Origin: Polytrichum commune
Lineage: Eukaryota; Streptophyta; Polytrichopsida; Polytrichales; Polytrichaceae
Reading direction: 5' to 3'
DNA length: 60,000 nucleotides
Assembly: GCA_950295325.1 (NCBI GenBank)
Contig: OX485804.1
Span: 27,964,001 to 28,024,000 of the forward strand
The notes under the pieces were generated by a model that saw only the letters and a list, made by a program, of their open reading frames with translations, did no database searches and had not been told where the DNA came from. Numbering within the stretch: position 1 is the first letter of the stretch; each line of letters starts with the position of its first letter. A program made the position numbers and the translations under genes. Positions 1 to 20,629 of the stretch are shown here, piece after piece.

Positions 1-9063
<9,063 letters not shown>

Positions 9064-9746
9064 GTAAAATAGTAAATAGAATGAATGTAATCTTCCAGTG
9101 TTTTTAATCCAAAACTATTGTAACTCGAAGAGTATTTCGCCCATCCCTGGTGTTTCAGAATCAACCATTCTGATTCGTCATGATGAGTTTCTTTTGTCAA
9201 GTATGAGTAGCTGGTGACTTGGCTGAGATTTGGGGGCTGTCGCTTTTATTGGACATCCTGGCGTGGAAATTGAAGCAGATGATGCTGAAATTTTGTAAGA
9301 ACTATTTTTTGATAGATTGATGATGATGAATCATTGAGTGCCCAAGTCACTCGTGGAAGGAACACTGCTTAAGTCGGCCATTTTTGGTTGTGGGTTCTAC
9401 TGTTGGTTGGCCATGTCTGCTTCTATTTGTGTCGACTGCAGAGATGTGGACTAGATACATTGGAGAATACGCGCATAAAAATTGCAGAAAGGATCACAGA
9501 AACTTTCAATTGTTTAGGAGGATGTGATGAGGGGATCTGAAGATGGAGAATTTATAGGCACAATGGAGATACAAATATCTCTGCTTATGTTTTTTGTGAT
9601 TTATTGAAGCTGCAATTTGTCTCAATGATGCCTCGATGCCTGTGACTGATCAATGTGTCGGAGCTAAAAACCTGTTGAGAATCACAGGTTTTTTTGGAAA
9701 GTTCAAAGTTGAAAAAAAGGAAACATTGTCAGAATATGAAGAATTA
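9064..9746 (+). other. 3' flank of the ABCC gene
   Basis: It should contain the 3' UTR and polyadenylation site. No canonical AATAAA was seen and no open frame is conserved. Confidence 0.4.
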
Positions 9747-10025
9747 GGCAAGCAGGCCTAAATTGGACAATTTAAGCTCTGCAACCACTTCTCCTTGGAT
9801 ACTACACACGTAATTTGTATGAGATTATTAGCAAATCCGATTTGAAGCTGTAGCACATAATGTCTTCCCATAATGTACCATTGAACCTAAAAGGGTTCGC
9901 ATTTTTTGAGCACACAGTCCAATCACTCAAAACAAATTTCTTAGGCCCACTGCTAACCATGCATGTATCGGCACTCAAGAAGAGGTGTCCAATTAAGATA
10001 AGTGACCGAATTAAGTCTGTTTCTC
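9747..10025 (-). mobile_element. MITE family F1, copy D
   Basis: TTA lies on both sides (9744-9746 and 10026-10028). Read on the reverse strand it ends AGAAGTGG..GCAGAGCTTAAA and CCAATTTAGGCCTGCTTGCC, and the middle has GATTGGACTGTGTGCTCAAAA as in the core of copies A and H. Length 279 bp. Confidence 0.72.
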
Positions 10026-10214
10026 TTACATTTTGAGTGCAGCACAAAGTTCGTATTCTTTAATTCCAGAATTGGTGTGCGGGTGAAGTAGGTGATAAAC
10101 ATCCATTTTGCCCCCTTGAACAAAGGTAATTAACTCTGGTTTAGACTAATCTTCCAAGCTAATGCTCGTTACTCTCATGGACCTTGACTTGAATGAAAAG
10201 TTACAATGCTCATA

Positions 10215-10628
10215 CCCGGGGAGTGCACTTAAAGTTAAGATTAGGAATACACGTGAGTGCGTTTTAATGGCATACCCCCTACAATACTTGGCCTTAAAAT
10301 AGTTTTAAATTAAGACTTTTTAAGTGCCAAATCATTATGTATATATCTATCACTTGGTATAAATTTCAGGACGAAAAGTTTATAAATTTTATTAAAAAAA
10401 ATGATAGAAGTTTGAACTAAAATGCGTTGTTTTTTGCTTCAAAAATCAATTTAAAATCTTTTTTATTTTTTATTTTTTGAAATTTATACAACAAGAACTT
10501 TAGATTGTGTTTAACAACTTCATTTTTTTTTTTTACAATTTTTAGATGATTTTTTAGTACATACATAGGGGGGTCAAAAGTACGCACTCACGTGATTCCT
10601 AGTCTTAACTTTAAGTGCACTCCCCGAG
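10215..10628. mobile_element. TIR element (414 bp) with 8-bp target duplication
   Basis: Perfect direct repeats TGCTCATA flank it (10207-10214, 10629-10636). The inverted ends begin CCCGGGGAGTGCACTTAAAG and CTCGGGGAGTGCACTTAAAG and stay similar for about 60 bp (GTTAAGAYTAGGAAT, CACGTGAGTGCG, CCCCCTA). The centre is A/T rich and non-coding. Eight bases suits hAT, but the long TIRs also resemble Mutator MITEs, so the class is open. Confidence 0.85.
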
Positions 10629-11874
10629 TGCTCATATGACTTGTTGCTCTTGAAAGAGAAGTGTTGCAAAGGTATTTAGAGTTACAATTTATATCGTTAA
10701 TAGAGTTAATTGCAAAGTAATCAAAAGTGGGGAGCAACTCAAGTTTCTTGAAGGAATCTTCCATATTTGTCACTTTCAATGACAATGACCTTAAAAAAAA
10801 TTGGGGAGAGAAGTCATTTTGGTCTATTACATGGCAACAAGACTTTAAGAAAAAAATGACCTTTTTTTTTGTTGAGTTTGATTCTAGTTGGGGAGTACAC
10901 AAGTAGAGAGGGAAGGAGAGAAATGTATGTGCACATAGATGACAAAAAGAAAAAAGATTCTTAGTTATGTGAAGATAAAGTATATTGGAGCTTAAAACTC
11001 GAAGAAGCCCTCCACGGACTTTCCAGCTACATTCAAACCAGGGACCATTAAGGGATTTTGACTGCCATTCATCCCTGTACTTTACACTTAACTCTAATGC
11101 ATAGTCACAATTTCATAACATCTCAAATCTACTCCAATATGTGCAATTAGATTGACTTCATTAATCGATCGGTTGCCTCTTCACCCATGCAAATTACATT
11201 GGATCAAAATCACATCACAAGAATCTACAACCTTGTTTATTCAACTGCATATATAGCAACCGCAGTGAAAAAGTAATTCAAGCATTTTGTTCTGTTTTTT
11301 AATGATAGAAAGTAATGTGGAATGTTGACAAATTAGCGATTGGCAGCCTAATTGCACACGTGTATCAGTGTAGCTTCCATTTGTTGTTAATGTTGCTGGT
11401 TAGGGATGCAACAACTCGTTTGAATGAGGTTCCAAATGTGCAGAACGAAAACTAGATCGAAGACTCTCGTCAATTCAAGATTAAAACAGATTGTCTCATG
11501 TCATTCACATGCAGAATCTGTGGCAGCTCTCACTTTGAATCTTTTGATGTTTCCCACAGAATTCAAGTGTACCTAGCTATCTTACTAGCTGATTATTCAT
11601 GGTTTTTTGAGTTCATGATAGAGAGAGCATCATGAGCCGTTTCATTACAGTGACCTCCCCAGTCACTACATACTCGCCATTGATGTTAACAGGGTTGACG
11701 CGCTATTTTTTTTTAGGATGAGTGCATCTAGTATGAACAGATTTTGGATTTCAGGCATAGTTATGTAGGATTTTGACAACAAAATTAACATTACATCAAC
11801 AAATTCAAATGAGGAACACGGGAGTTCATCTTGCCAAGTGATGTTATTAGACTCTTTCAGAGTGAAAATTATAA
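10629..11874. other. Non-coding stretch with one dispersed-repeat copy
   Basis: No gene was recognised. It contains the dispersed repeat at 11145-11372 (shared with 59415-59632) and short A/T tracts. Confidence 0.4.
11145..11372 (+). repeat. Dispersed repeat R2, copy 1
   Basis: It shares ordered blocks with 59415-59632: TGTGCAATT, GGTTGCCTCTT.ACCC, TGGATCAAAATCA, AATGTTGA.AAATTA and CCTAATT.CA followed by ATC.GTGTAG. It has no coding capacity. The class is unknown. Confidence 0.65.
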
Positions 11875-12246
11875 GGTATGTGGGTGTTAGTTGGTTCATT
11901 TTTCATGCTCTCCAACTTCTACTGATTAGATGTATACAACGATATTTGTGTGATAATAGGAAATCTACGATGAAGCATCAACCAAACTCGGATTGAAAAT
12001 CGGACCTCCCCTTATTTAGTCATGTGATTGGAAGTGCATGTTTGTTGATACCTTAATCAAATACATACGTCCTCCCAATTTGTGGTTGCTATGGAGTGTG
12101 GAGTAGGTAATAAGATTTGAAGACTTGGTAGAATCACATTTAAACATGTCTCCTTGTGCTATTTGTTCTTTGATTCTCACCCAACCACACATCAATCAAA
12201 TATAAGGGTCCAATCAGGAAAAATAACTCAATAACACATGCATACC
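11875..12246 (-). mobile_element. MITE family F1, copy I
   Basis: Exact TAA on both sides (11872-11874, 12247-12249). Ends GGTATGTGGGTGTTA and (reverse) GGTATGCATGTGTTA. It is closest to copy J at 56191, and its reverse strand matches the GTGGTT, GGATCAAAAAG, ACATGTTTAAA and TTGGACTAAAT blocks of the other F1 copies. Confidence 0.83.
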
Positions 12247-13859
12247 TAAGATGACTTATATTGATTCTATTCTTTTAAATACGTATATTTCATACTTGAA
12301 TATGTACATGTATATTAGAATCCACCATAGGTCATAATTAATGATAAATGCACTCGCCATAATTGTCGTTGTGAAAACCCCTTGCCAGTTGTGCCCAGGC
12401 TATTCCTCGTGGATGGCAATTGTTGACAACTTGGTGACATGATTGAGCATTGCAAAACTAGAAAATATATTGCTCAATCATGTCACCGAATTGGCATGAG
12501 CTTGAGGCCATGGTGGTTCTATTGAATTTTTCAATTAGTGAATCATGGGCCATAAGATTATATTCTTGCCTTTGAGCAAGTTAAGGTGGCTAGGTATTGA
12601 CTGAAATGCACATGAAAGTTTCACTAAAAAGTATAACCTGTTGATTATCAAGCAATTATATGGCTTTATATTTGGTACTACACTTACATCTGCATACAAG
12701 CCTTATGCATCACAAGGACATGCACTCAAGAAATACTGAAAGTTTATCAAATTAGAGCATCAGCCACCCTCATTTACCAAGATTGCATCAACTTTTCCAC
12801 TTGTCCCGACCAACCACTACGTGACATGTGGCACCTCCACTATATATATAAAAGTTGCCAAAGCTGATAATCTACCATGCTTTGCATTATTATAAACAAA
12901 TATTCAATTTTAAGATGAGAGTTGAACTATACTTATAAAGCTCATTGCAGGAGTCAATGAGGTTTGAATAGCGTGATATACAAATTACGTGATTGGTCGA
13001 GAAGCTAGAGATGGTCCAAGTTCACTATTCACTAGATCCTGGGGGTTCAAGGGACTAAAGGAATTTGGATAAATGGAAAGTCTAAACCAAGTGGATAGTG
13101 TTTCACAGGCTACTGGATATTGTGTTAGGTCCATCAAAAAGTAGTGGGTGTAACAAAATTGGGGACCGTGACAAGCAGTTAAATTATCATTGGTTTCTAG
13201 AAGTACCATGTTGTCATGACGAGGTCCCATGCTACCTACTATTTTGGATGGTCCATGAAATATGTTGCCGTCTTTCAACATGGTCCTCATTTCACTTTAC
13301 ACTAAGCTTGAGGACTTGCCAACTACAAAATGAGATTTCTATTTCCCACAGCATGGCCTTTGGAGGATCCTCAACCTTGCTTGGTATAAGGTAGAAATAT
13401 CATAAGCTGTGAACTATCCTCTACTCGTGCAGTCAATTTCCATCAGAATTGTGAAGTGCCATTTCTGAAACCGATAATTGCGAGCGTGGTAGCTTGACAT
13501 GCGTGTACAGTCAGTTTAGCCAAATTTAGTCATGTTTGACTATCATCAATCACAGTTCAATGTACTCACGAGTTAACCGATTTACGTGATAATGTATGTG
13601 GAAACGAACATTACTGTGTAACTTTGGTTCAAGGAGAATCCAGTGAACGAGTAGGGGGTTTGACAAACTTTCCACTTTGAGAAATTGTAGGATTTTTTTT
13701 ACAGGGAATAAAAATATGAAACAACTTGCATTCTTCATGAATCCTTCTCTTCTATCTTGGGAAATCATCTCATCTCATGATCTTAAGACCACGTCTCCGA
13801 TGCGAACCACCTTGTGTTCACGGTTCATGGTACCTCTACCTCAACCACACCGAACACAC
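12247..13859. other. Non-coding stretch with one clean hairpin
   Basis: No gene was recognised. It holds the hairpin at 12433-12487 and a TATA-like CTATATATATAAAAG near 12839, with no coding exon that I can recognise after it. Confidence 0.35.
12433..12487. other. Short inverted repeat / candidate small-RNA hairpin
   Basis: GGTGACATGATTGAGCA (12433-12449) pairs perfectly with TGCTCAATCATGTCACC (12471-12487) across a 21-nt loop. Pairing continues outward, with mismatches, for about eight more bases. It is not inside any TIR element I could define. I do not recognise a known miRNA family. Confidence 0.6.
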
Positions 13860-13867
13860 GTGCACAC

Positions 13868-14145
13868 CAGAGCCCAACATTTTCCTTTCTAATTGCACCC
13901 ATACCCAGACCATGCCCATCAGCAACGACCTATGCCCACCCATGCCCACCCATGCTATTCAAATTGCGCCCATGTATTCAAAAATTATGTAATGTGTATT
14001 GTGTAATTGTGTAATTGTGTAATTATGCCCCACCCATGCCCACCCATGCCCGCCCATGAACAATAATATTGCACCCATGCCCACCCAAAACCCATGGGCA
14101 TGGGTGGGTATGGGCATGGGCATGGGCGCCCGATGTAGGGCTCTG
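13868..14145. mobile_element. hAT-type MITE, 278 bp
   Basis: A perfect 8-bp target duplication GTGCACAC (13860-13867, 14146-14153) brackets inverted ends CAGAGCCCAACAT and CAGAGCCCTACAT. Just inside both ends are clusters of CCCATGCCCA/TGGGCATGGG words, as subterminal repeats of hAT elements often are. It encodes no transposase. Confidence 0.9.
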
Positions 14146-14304
14146 GTGCACACTGAGTCAAATGCACTACATAAAAAAATCACCCTTGGAAGCAGTGGGT
14201 CAGGGCGGACTTGCTTGCCAAGTCGAGCTTACTAATTTGACTTTCATTAAAGAATGACACAATGAAAGAGGGAGAAATTAAAGCCGACTGCTTGCTTGTT
14301 ACAG

Positions 14305-14670
14305 ACGATGAACCGGTCGAAGCTCAAGGCTTCAGGAAAATTGAAGGACTCATCAGTTGAGAGGAATGCATCGAATATGCCTCAAATCAGTCAAGGAAAG
14401 CCGAAAGATCACACCACGGAACCAGTTGGACTTGGAAACCACTCGGATTTTGACCGATTATGCCCAAAAAATCTGCCCCCAAACAATGAGAGTAGGTTCC
14501 GAAAGCAGAAGACAATACAATTAATTGTGGCCTTCACTGTACAAGCTGGCTCTTCCTTTCCAAAAGAGCCCAATTGCAAGGCCCAACTAAGCCGAGTGGT
14601 CATTGCATCTGTTTACCTCCCTCAGTTCAAACCTGAACTTGAAGGAACTACTAAGTTTAACGTAAAGTAG
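14305..14670 (+). other. Unrecognised open frame, possible exon
   Basis: An open frame of about 120 codons follows a TTGTTACAG acceptor-like site and ends in TAG. The product is lysine/serine rich and I recognise no domain. Part of it (14409-14484) is a short module repeated at 39.2 and 46.7 kb, where the frame is not kept, so coding is doubtful. Confidence 0.15.
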
Positions 14671-14752
14671 GTCTTTACCTCATTACATTCGTGTCAATGC
14701 AGCATCATGGAATTTCGACAAAGTATACTCTCTCTCATGAATTGACATCTAA

Positions 14753-15344
14753 GGGCATGTTCACACTATGGCCGTCGAAGTCGAGAGGCCGTGGGATTGA
14801 GTGGCCAAACTTTGTTGAGAGTCCAAAGAAATGAGTTGAAAATACATAGTCAATGAAATATAGTAAGTGGAGCCTTTGGCCGGGCGTAGTGTGAAGCCTC
14901 CAAAGGCTAAGCCCAAAGTCCTAACCTTTGGCCATGAACTCCCACGGTCTCTCAACTTGGACGGTCATAGTGTGAAGCCTCTGAAGGCCGAGCCCAAAGT
15001 CCAAACCCAAAGGAGCATCCCACTTGATTCCTTGCTCAAAATAACCCCTCCAATCTAATGGTCAAGAACTTGTCAATGATTGATATTTTAATGAGAAAAA
15101 AAGTTCGGCCTCTCGACGGAAGTTTGGGTCGAGCATTTTGCTCGACCCAAACTTTGCTCGAGAGGCCGAACTCTTGGCGCCATAACTTCCTAAAAGTGTT
15201 GCCACGTAGGCTCTTTTGGAGGCGACGTCCTTTGGACTTCGGCCTCTAGTGTGAAGGCCGAGAGAACGGACTTTGGACATTTTTGCATTTTCATCGGTCC
15301 AAACGCTTCTCCTCTCAAAGTTTGGCCATAGTGTGAACCGGCCC
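14753..15344. mobile_element. Harbinger/Tourist-like MITE F2, 592 bp
   Basis: TAA on both sides (14750-14752, 15345-15347). Ends GGGCATGTTCACACTATGGC and GGGCCGGTTCACACTATGGC are inverted. The words TAGTGTGAAG and GGCCGA repeat internally, and a near-perfect palindrome occupies 15103-15171. The three-base TAA target and GGGCC-type TIR fit PIF/Harbinger MITEs. No open frame is preserved. Confidence 0.9.
15103..15171. repeat. Long palindrome inside MITE F2
   Basis: GTTCGGCCTCTCGA, a 3-nt mismatch and AAGTTTGGGTCGAGCA are mirrored around a loop of a few bases. The transcript would fold into a ~33 bp stem, a plausible substrate for plant Dicer-like enzymes. Confidence 0.85.
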
Positions 15345-15347
15345 TAA

Positions 15348-15870
15348 GGGCCACTTCGCACACGAGCCAAGAGCCGTGACCATGAAACTGTGAGAGCCCA
15401 AAAGAAAAGTGTCCAAAGGCCGTCCCGACACACCTCCAAAATCATGTGGTGTGGTCACCGACTCTCAAGTGTAGTGTGAAGTCATATGTGACCCGGCCCT
15501 CAACCAAATGCTATTTCAGTGAGTTTCAATGCTATTCATGTGGGGTCCTCACACGCGATACAATAGAATAAATCAACGGGGGTTGTGAGCGTTCGGAGTG
15601 TTGTGGTCTCCCAATGGTTTTGTGTGAGGCCTACCTCCAAGAGCTGGTTTTTGGAAATAATCCAAGTGACCATACATGAAACATGATCCATTCAATGCCA
15701 AGTAGGAATCCATGTAGACTTTACATCCATCTTGCATTCACATACATACTCCGTTGTTCCCTCAAGCGTAGTGTGAAGTAGCGAACTTGGGCCGGCTCCG
15801 CCTTTTCCACCAACAAGGGTGCTTGAAGTGTAATGGTCACGGGCTCTCAGTCTCGTGTGTGAAGTGGCCC
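15348..15870. mobile_element. Harbinger/Tourist-like MITE F3, copy 1, 523 bp
   Basis: Inverted ends GGGCCACTTCGCACACGAG and GGGCCACTTCACACACGAG, flanked by TAA at 15345-15347 (shared with F2) and at 15871-15873. Related copies lie at 31600 and, reversed, at 59733. Confidence 0.88.
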
Positions 15871-15873
15871 TAA

Positions 15874-16361
15874 AATACATCCCCAACACATTCCTTAAGT
15901 GAATTATAAGGCCGGATATTTTTGGGTAGGGATTCTATAATTGTGAACGAGTCGTATTTTCTCACAACTAGCTAGCTAAAGAATCGTTGTCTTGTGTTCA
16001 CTATCGAGTCATGATGTTCAATATTTTAGGTTAAATTTGAGATCACAAGTTGCTCCTAGAGAGAGAGAGAGATCCGATCCTCATAGACTCATCCAATTTT
16101 CTAATGCCTCGATCGGGAGCCTATTGTGCTTACATGTGACACTCATGGTAGGGCCAGGAATATGCTAAGTAACAGAATCAGGAAAGGGTCAGGGTGGGGT
16201 AAGCTTAGTACGGGCTTTAGAATGTTATGTACTTGAGACTCAGTACAGGTGGTATCATTCATTTTATGAGTATCTTTATATAGTAATCATCCAAGGCCAC
16301 ATACACCGTCTTGACTTGCTTCCAAAGCTCATATTTGCATTACCTACACCATGCCCGTATA
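15874..16361. other. Non-coding stretch
   Basis: No gene was recognised. It contains a (GA)n tract near 16060. Confidence 0.35.
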
Positions 16362-16810
16362 CACTCTAAACTCCGTAGTATCACACCTGTGGCAACTAAA
16401 GTGCACGTGATATTACGGAGTTTTGTAGTGTTAACACGGATGTGTGATACTAGTGAATTAGTGTAGTATGTGACATTATGGAATAATACAGAGGAGATGG
16501 GAGGACAATTTGAATTCGTTCTCCCGTCACCTACGCTAGTGTGGTCCACTCCACTTAGCCTTCCCGGGCGATGTGGCGGACGCATGCACCAACATTCAAC
16601 AAGTGGCAGAAGAAGAAGAAGAAGAAGGTGACACTCCACATGTTGACACATGGCGCAATGCGAGGGTGTGGGTTGACTTCTTGGGTAGTTTGCATTGATG
16701 ACAAATTTCGTGATATAAGGGAGAGAAATGTGACAATAAGGAGTGAGATTTGAACTACGAACATCCGAGTGTGTGACATTATGGGGGTTGATATTACAGA
16801 GTTTAGGGCG
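16362..16810. mobile_element. TIR element (449 bp) flanked by TA
   Basis: TA on each side (16360-16361, 16811-16812). Ends CACTCTAAACTCCGTAGTA and, inverted, CGCCCTAAACTCTGTAATA; related words (GTGACATTATGG) recur inside. The 193-codon reverse frame covering it extends through both ends and is not a gene. A TA target suggests Tc1/mariner ancestry. Confidence 0.7.
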
Positions 16811-16887
16811 TACCACAATGTTGATTGTGATGGCCTCAAAGTGGAATTTACCAACCTTTAGTTTGTGTTTTACGTGGGTGCACCTAA

Positions 16888-17256
16888 AGTAGATGGGTCT
16901 TAAATGGCTAGTTTTTTTCACCTAGTCCACTTCTCCTAGAATATGAAACACATGATTAGTATGAGATGGTTGGCAAAATAAAGTTGAGGCCGTAGCCACT
17001 TTCCTCATAATTTTCAGAGCTTGAATGAATATATTATTCAATATAATAGTAAAATATTTTTGTGTTCATTAATTGGTCATACAAGTCTTTTCAATTATAT
17101 GAGATGTTGAATCTAGAATGATGATTATATTTTGAACATGTAGTCAAATCTCTTTTAGACACATACCTTTTTGGTATACGTTCTTGGAGCCACACTTAAA
17201 CCACATACCACATAGGTGTCCGATGAAGATTAGTGATAGAATTATGCATGTCTATC
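16888..17256 (-). mobile_element. MITE family F1, copy F
   Basis: Flanked by TAA (16885-16887) and TTA (17257-17259). On the reverse strand: GGTATGTGGTTTAAGTGTGG, ATACCAAAAAGGTATGTG, AAGCTCTGAAAATTATGAGG, AGGAGAAGTGG and finally CCATTTAAGACCCATCTACT. Confidence 0.83.
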
Positions 17257-19299
17257 TTATTAGGACTTGGCCATATTTTATACATGTTTTACACATCATA
17301 GTTTTATTTACGAACCTTTGATTGCACAACTTTGTTTCTTTGTTATATCTAGGTTGGTATACCCATTTTGGGTTCACAGATGAGCTTGCGGCCATGACCA
17401 AGGTGAAGCGTGCCTCATTCATGCCAATATGATTCCAAGTTGGTGCTCTCTCTCTCTCAATAGAAAGCTTTGCCAAAGTTGGCCAAAGTCCCCCCGGGGG
17501 GGGGGGGCACTAGTGGTATTTAAAAAACGACGTGCAATAAAATATAGGGTATTTAATATTCATTCAAGGTAACATTTTGAAGAATTTCAAATAAAATATA
17601 GGGGGTGAATTAATGTTGGAAACCAATTATATATTTAAAAAATACCATGCAATATAACATGTGTAAGGGACCACATTTTGCTTCATCAAAGAAGATGGAG
17701 GGCTCAATTTTATTCCATGAACGTTTCTCTTCATTAAGGATACTTTGAACTCTATTATGTTTAAACGTTGACACAAAGGGGTATATTTGAGACAATATTT
17801 GATGTTTGAAATTCTTTTGCAAATGTTGTATGAACTCTTGCTATCCTGCAAATGTTGGACAGTTGTGTTTCTTAACACACTAAATTTTTAAGGTTGCACT
17901 CTACTTGCATTCTCCATTACAATCTTGTTGGTGTAATTAATTTCTATTGTAATCTTTTCTTGCCATACCACAACAATGCAATCTCCACCTCGGCTAAAAA
18001 TTAAAGGCTATCAAAGTTTTGTAAGAAAAATAGGGTATTTAATATAGAATGCAGTCTAGATTTCTAATTACCAATAAGGTATTAAAATTTTGAGTTCAGT
18101 AGAGCTTTTTCTACTTCAAGGACTCTTAATATTGTAATTCTTAAAGATAATCCCCCCCCCCTTGAAAATAAGTGGTTGTCATAAGTGTCTCCAAAAATTT
18201 ATCATGAGTGCCCCCTTTGGGGCCAAAGTTTAGTTTGTTTTGAACATAAAGAGGTCTTATGTGTTCTATTTACACTTTCAAACAAATGTAGTTACCAAAA
18301 AATTATCATTTATTCCAAATATATGTACAACACTTACTACTTTTAAAGAGTCTTATTATTAAATTTCTTATTTAATGTTGGACTAAAATATTCATTTATG
18401 GCAATTATAGTTCTAAATTTATTGAAGATAGAACACACAACTTATTGGGTGTTCCGTTCATAATGCACACCCATTGTTAAATATTTAAGGAAAGAAAACC
18501 CAACAGACAAACACGTCACGAACACACCACCTCGGTGAATATTTTAGGAAAGAGTACCCATAGATAGACACATCACCAACACTAAGTACTTTGTCACAAA
18601 ATTATTTGAGTAACAAATAAGGCAAAGTCTTCGTCACCAACATGCCTCAACACACTACTTGTGTGTTGCTTGCAATTTAAATCTCCTTAGATTGAATCAT
18701 TGCAAAAAAAAAATGTTGTAACTACTGCATCAAAAAATAATGCACAATGAAAATCCAACATATTAAAAATACCGTGATTTTTGAACAAAATTCATGATGC
18801 AACTAAGCAATCAAGCAACCTCGATTGTCAGTGAAGCTCCTAAAGATATATCTCATTTATTACAAACTTTATGAAGTACTTCCTCTTTCACAATGCATAC
18901 AATCTCTTCGGGCTTGTGGCTCAATTCAATTCAACAAACTTGCAACGTGTTGAATTATGGTTGACATTCTTTAGTTAGAAAGTCCCAACTCCTCAACAAG
19001 CAACCTTGAATTTCTCAACATTAATAAGAGACACTTCTAATTCCATTGTCACAATCCACGTAAATTATTTTCAAGAAGCGCATGGCATATGGAGTCAGCT
19101 TAGGGTTTGAAGAAAAGGATTCCAAATAGAAGTCATGAAGGAATGGTGATCATACAACCTTCAATTGACATTAATAAATTTTCTCATACCTTTGCCTCAA
19201 TGATTACCAATTTTATGAAATATTTCTTTATTCAACCTACAAGCAACTTCTTGTACTTAGGATTCAAGGGATACAAGTAAGGAGTGAAAAAAGTCCAAG
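17257..19299. other. AT-rich intergenic DNA
   Basis: No gene was recognised. It carries C6G12 at 17490-17507, C10 at 18152-18161, and a weak ~70 bp duplication at 18475-18590 (AAATATTTAAGGAAAGA versus GAATATTTTAGGAAAGA). Confidence 0.4.
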
Positions 19300-19711
19300 T
19301 GAACACACGCGCGCACGCAAACGATTATACCACAATTTAACAAGAATTTTGACAATGGGAATAAAAAAATTGTGAAGGTTGTGGCAATCATCGGTGCTTA
19401 CAAAAATCACTCCTCCCGCTCATCATATTCTTTCATCAATTGCCATATCAAAATTTGCTCACATCGAGGAACCCTGAGGGTCTCTCTCTCTCTCTCTCTC
19501 TCATATTCCACACACACACACTTAAAAGATTGTACCACAATTTAACACAAATTTTGACAATAAGAGTAAAAAAAAAATGTGAAGATTATGGTGTAAATTG
19601 GCGCTCACATTCTTGTTTATATCAAGAAGTATTCCTCCCGCTCATCATACTCTTTCATCAATTATCAAATCTAAATTTGTTTACACCGAGGAGCCCTAAG
19701 GGTAAATCATG

Positions 19712-19755
<44 letters not shown>
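19300..19755 (+). repeat. Tandem duplication, ~220 bp units each ending in (TC)n
   Basis: Unit 1 (~19300-19502) and unit 2 (~19510-19755) share CCACAATTTAACA, ATTTTGACAAT, CTCCCGCTCATCATA, CTTTCATCAATT and GAGGA.CCCT.AGGGT in order. Both finish in a (TC)n run. Confidence 0.8.
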
Positions 19756-19757
<2 letters not shown>

Positions 19758-20629
19758 TTAAACTATATAAATAATAAAATGTGATACTCTTGACAAGTTG
19801 ATTGAAACCTCCTACCAAGCCTGTAATACTTAATAGGTTTTACACCAAAGCTAGAACACTACACTATACTTAACCATGCATTAACAAACCATGGTTAAGG
19901 AAGTTACCACGCTCCACGTTTTAGGGTTTCAGTGACCTAAAGCGGCCACTATACCTTACTAAACCAATACTTAAACCCTAGACTCTTCCATGTGAAAACT
20001 CTTTTAAATGCTTGGAGTAGGAAACACTTGGTTTAGATTGTTCAGTAAAACTAAGTGGATACATAATGTGTGGAGGCACTTGGTGTTTGGTGTACTAAAG
20101 GTTGCAATTGTCCAAGAAATTTACACAATCTGGCAAAAGAGCAGGTTTGTATACTTATTATTTTATATTGAGTATATAGGGTTACAAACATTCAATGGAC
20201 TTGAAAGGTGTGTTAAATGTGTGACATGGATTGAACCTAAGCCTAACTAAAGACACTTGACACACGCCTTTCTAACACACATTTGTATGTTTGGGTTGGC
20301 ACGGTTGCAGGTGAGGCTAGCTCTTCACATTTTCAACACCAACAATAGTGCATTACCCATGTTTTGATGCTCTTTCACTCTTGAAATCTTACACTAGTGA
20401 AAGTTTTTATGTTACTTTGAATTAGTATCTTGGTGTATACACAAAATTCCAAAATACGTACAAATGAGTTATGTAAGTCTACATATCACATCTTTCATTT
20501 ATTAATTGGTTGTGTAGTAAGTTTTTGCTATGGCTCAAAACAACAAAACCTAGGGAACTATATCTCCAGGAAGACTGAGATAGTGTCTATAAGGGTTAAT
20601 GTCACATTGGATTAAGGTTCTTAATAACA
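19756..20629. other. Non-coding stretch
   Basis: I see no gene, TIR element or notable repeat. The longest open frame here (80 codons) has no recognisable features. Confidence 0.35.

Noticed and set aside
12839-12853. TATA box of a gene promoter
   Set aside because: CTATATATATAAAAG is promoter-like, but no coding exon follows within several hundred bases and AT-rich runs are common here.
13098-13394. Open frames on both strands near 13.1-13.4 kb
   Set aside because: No motif, no splice support; composition matches surrounding intergenic DNA.
16340-16921. 193-codon reverse-strand open frame
   Set aside because: It runs across both ends of a TIR element and into F1 copy F, has no recognisable domain, and is a chance frame.
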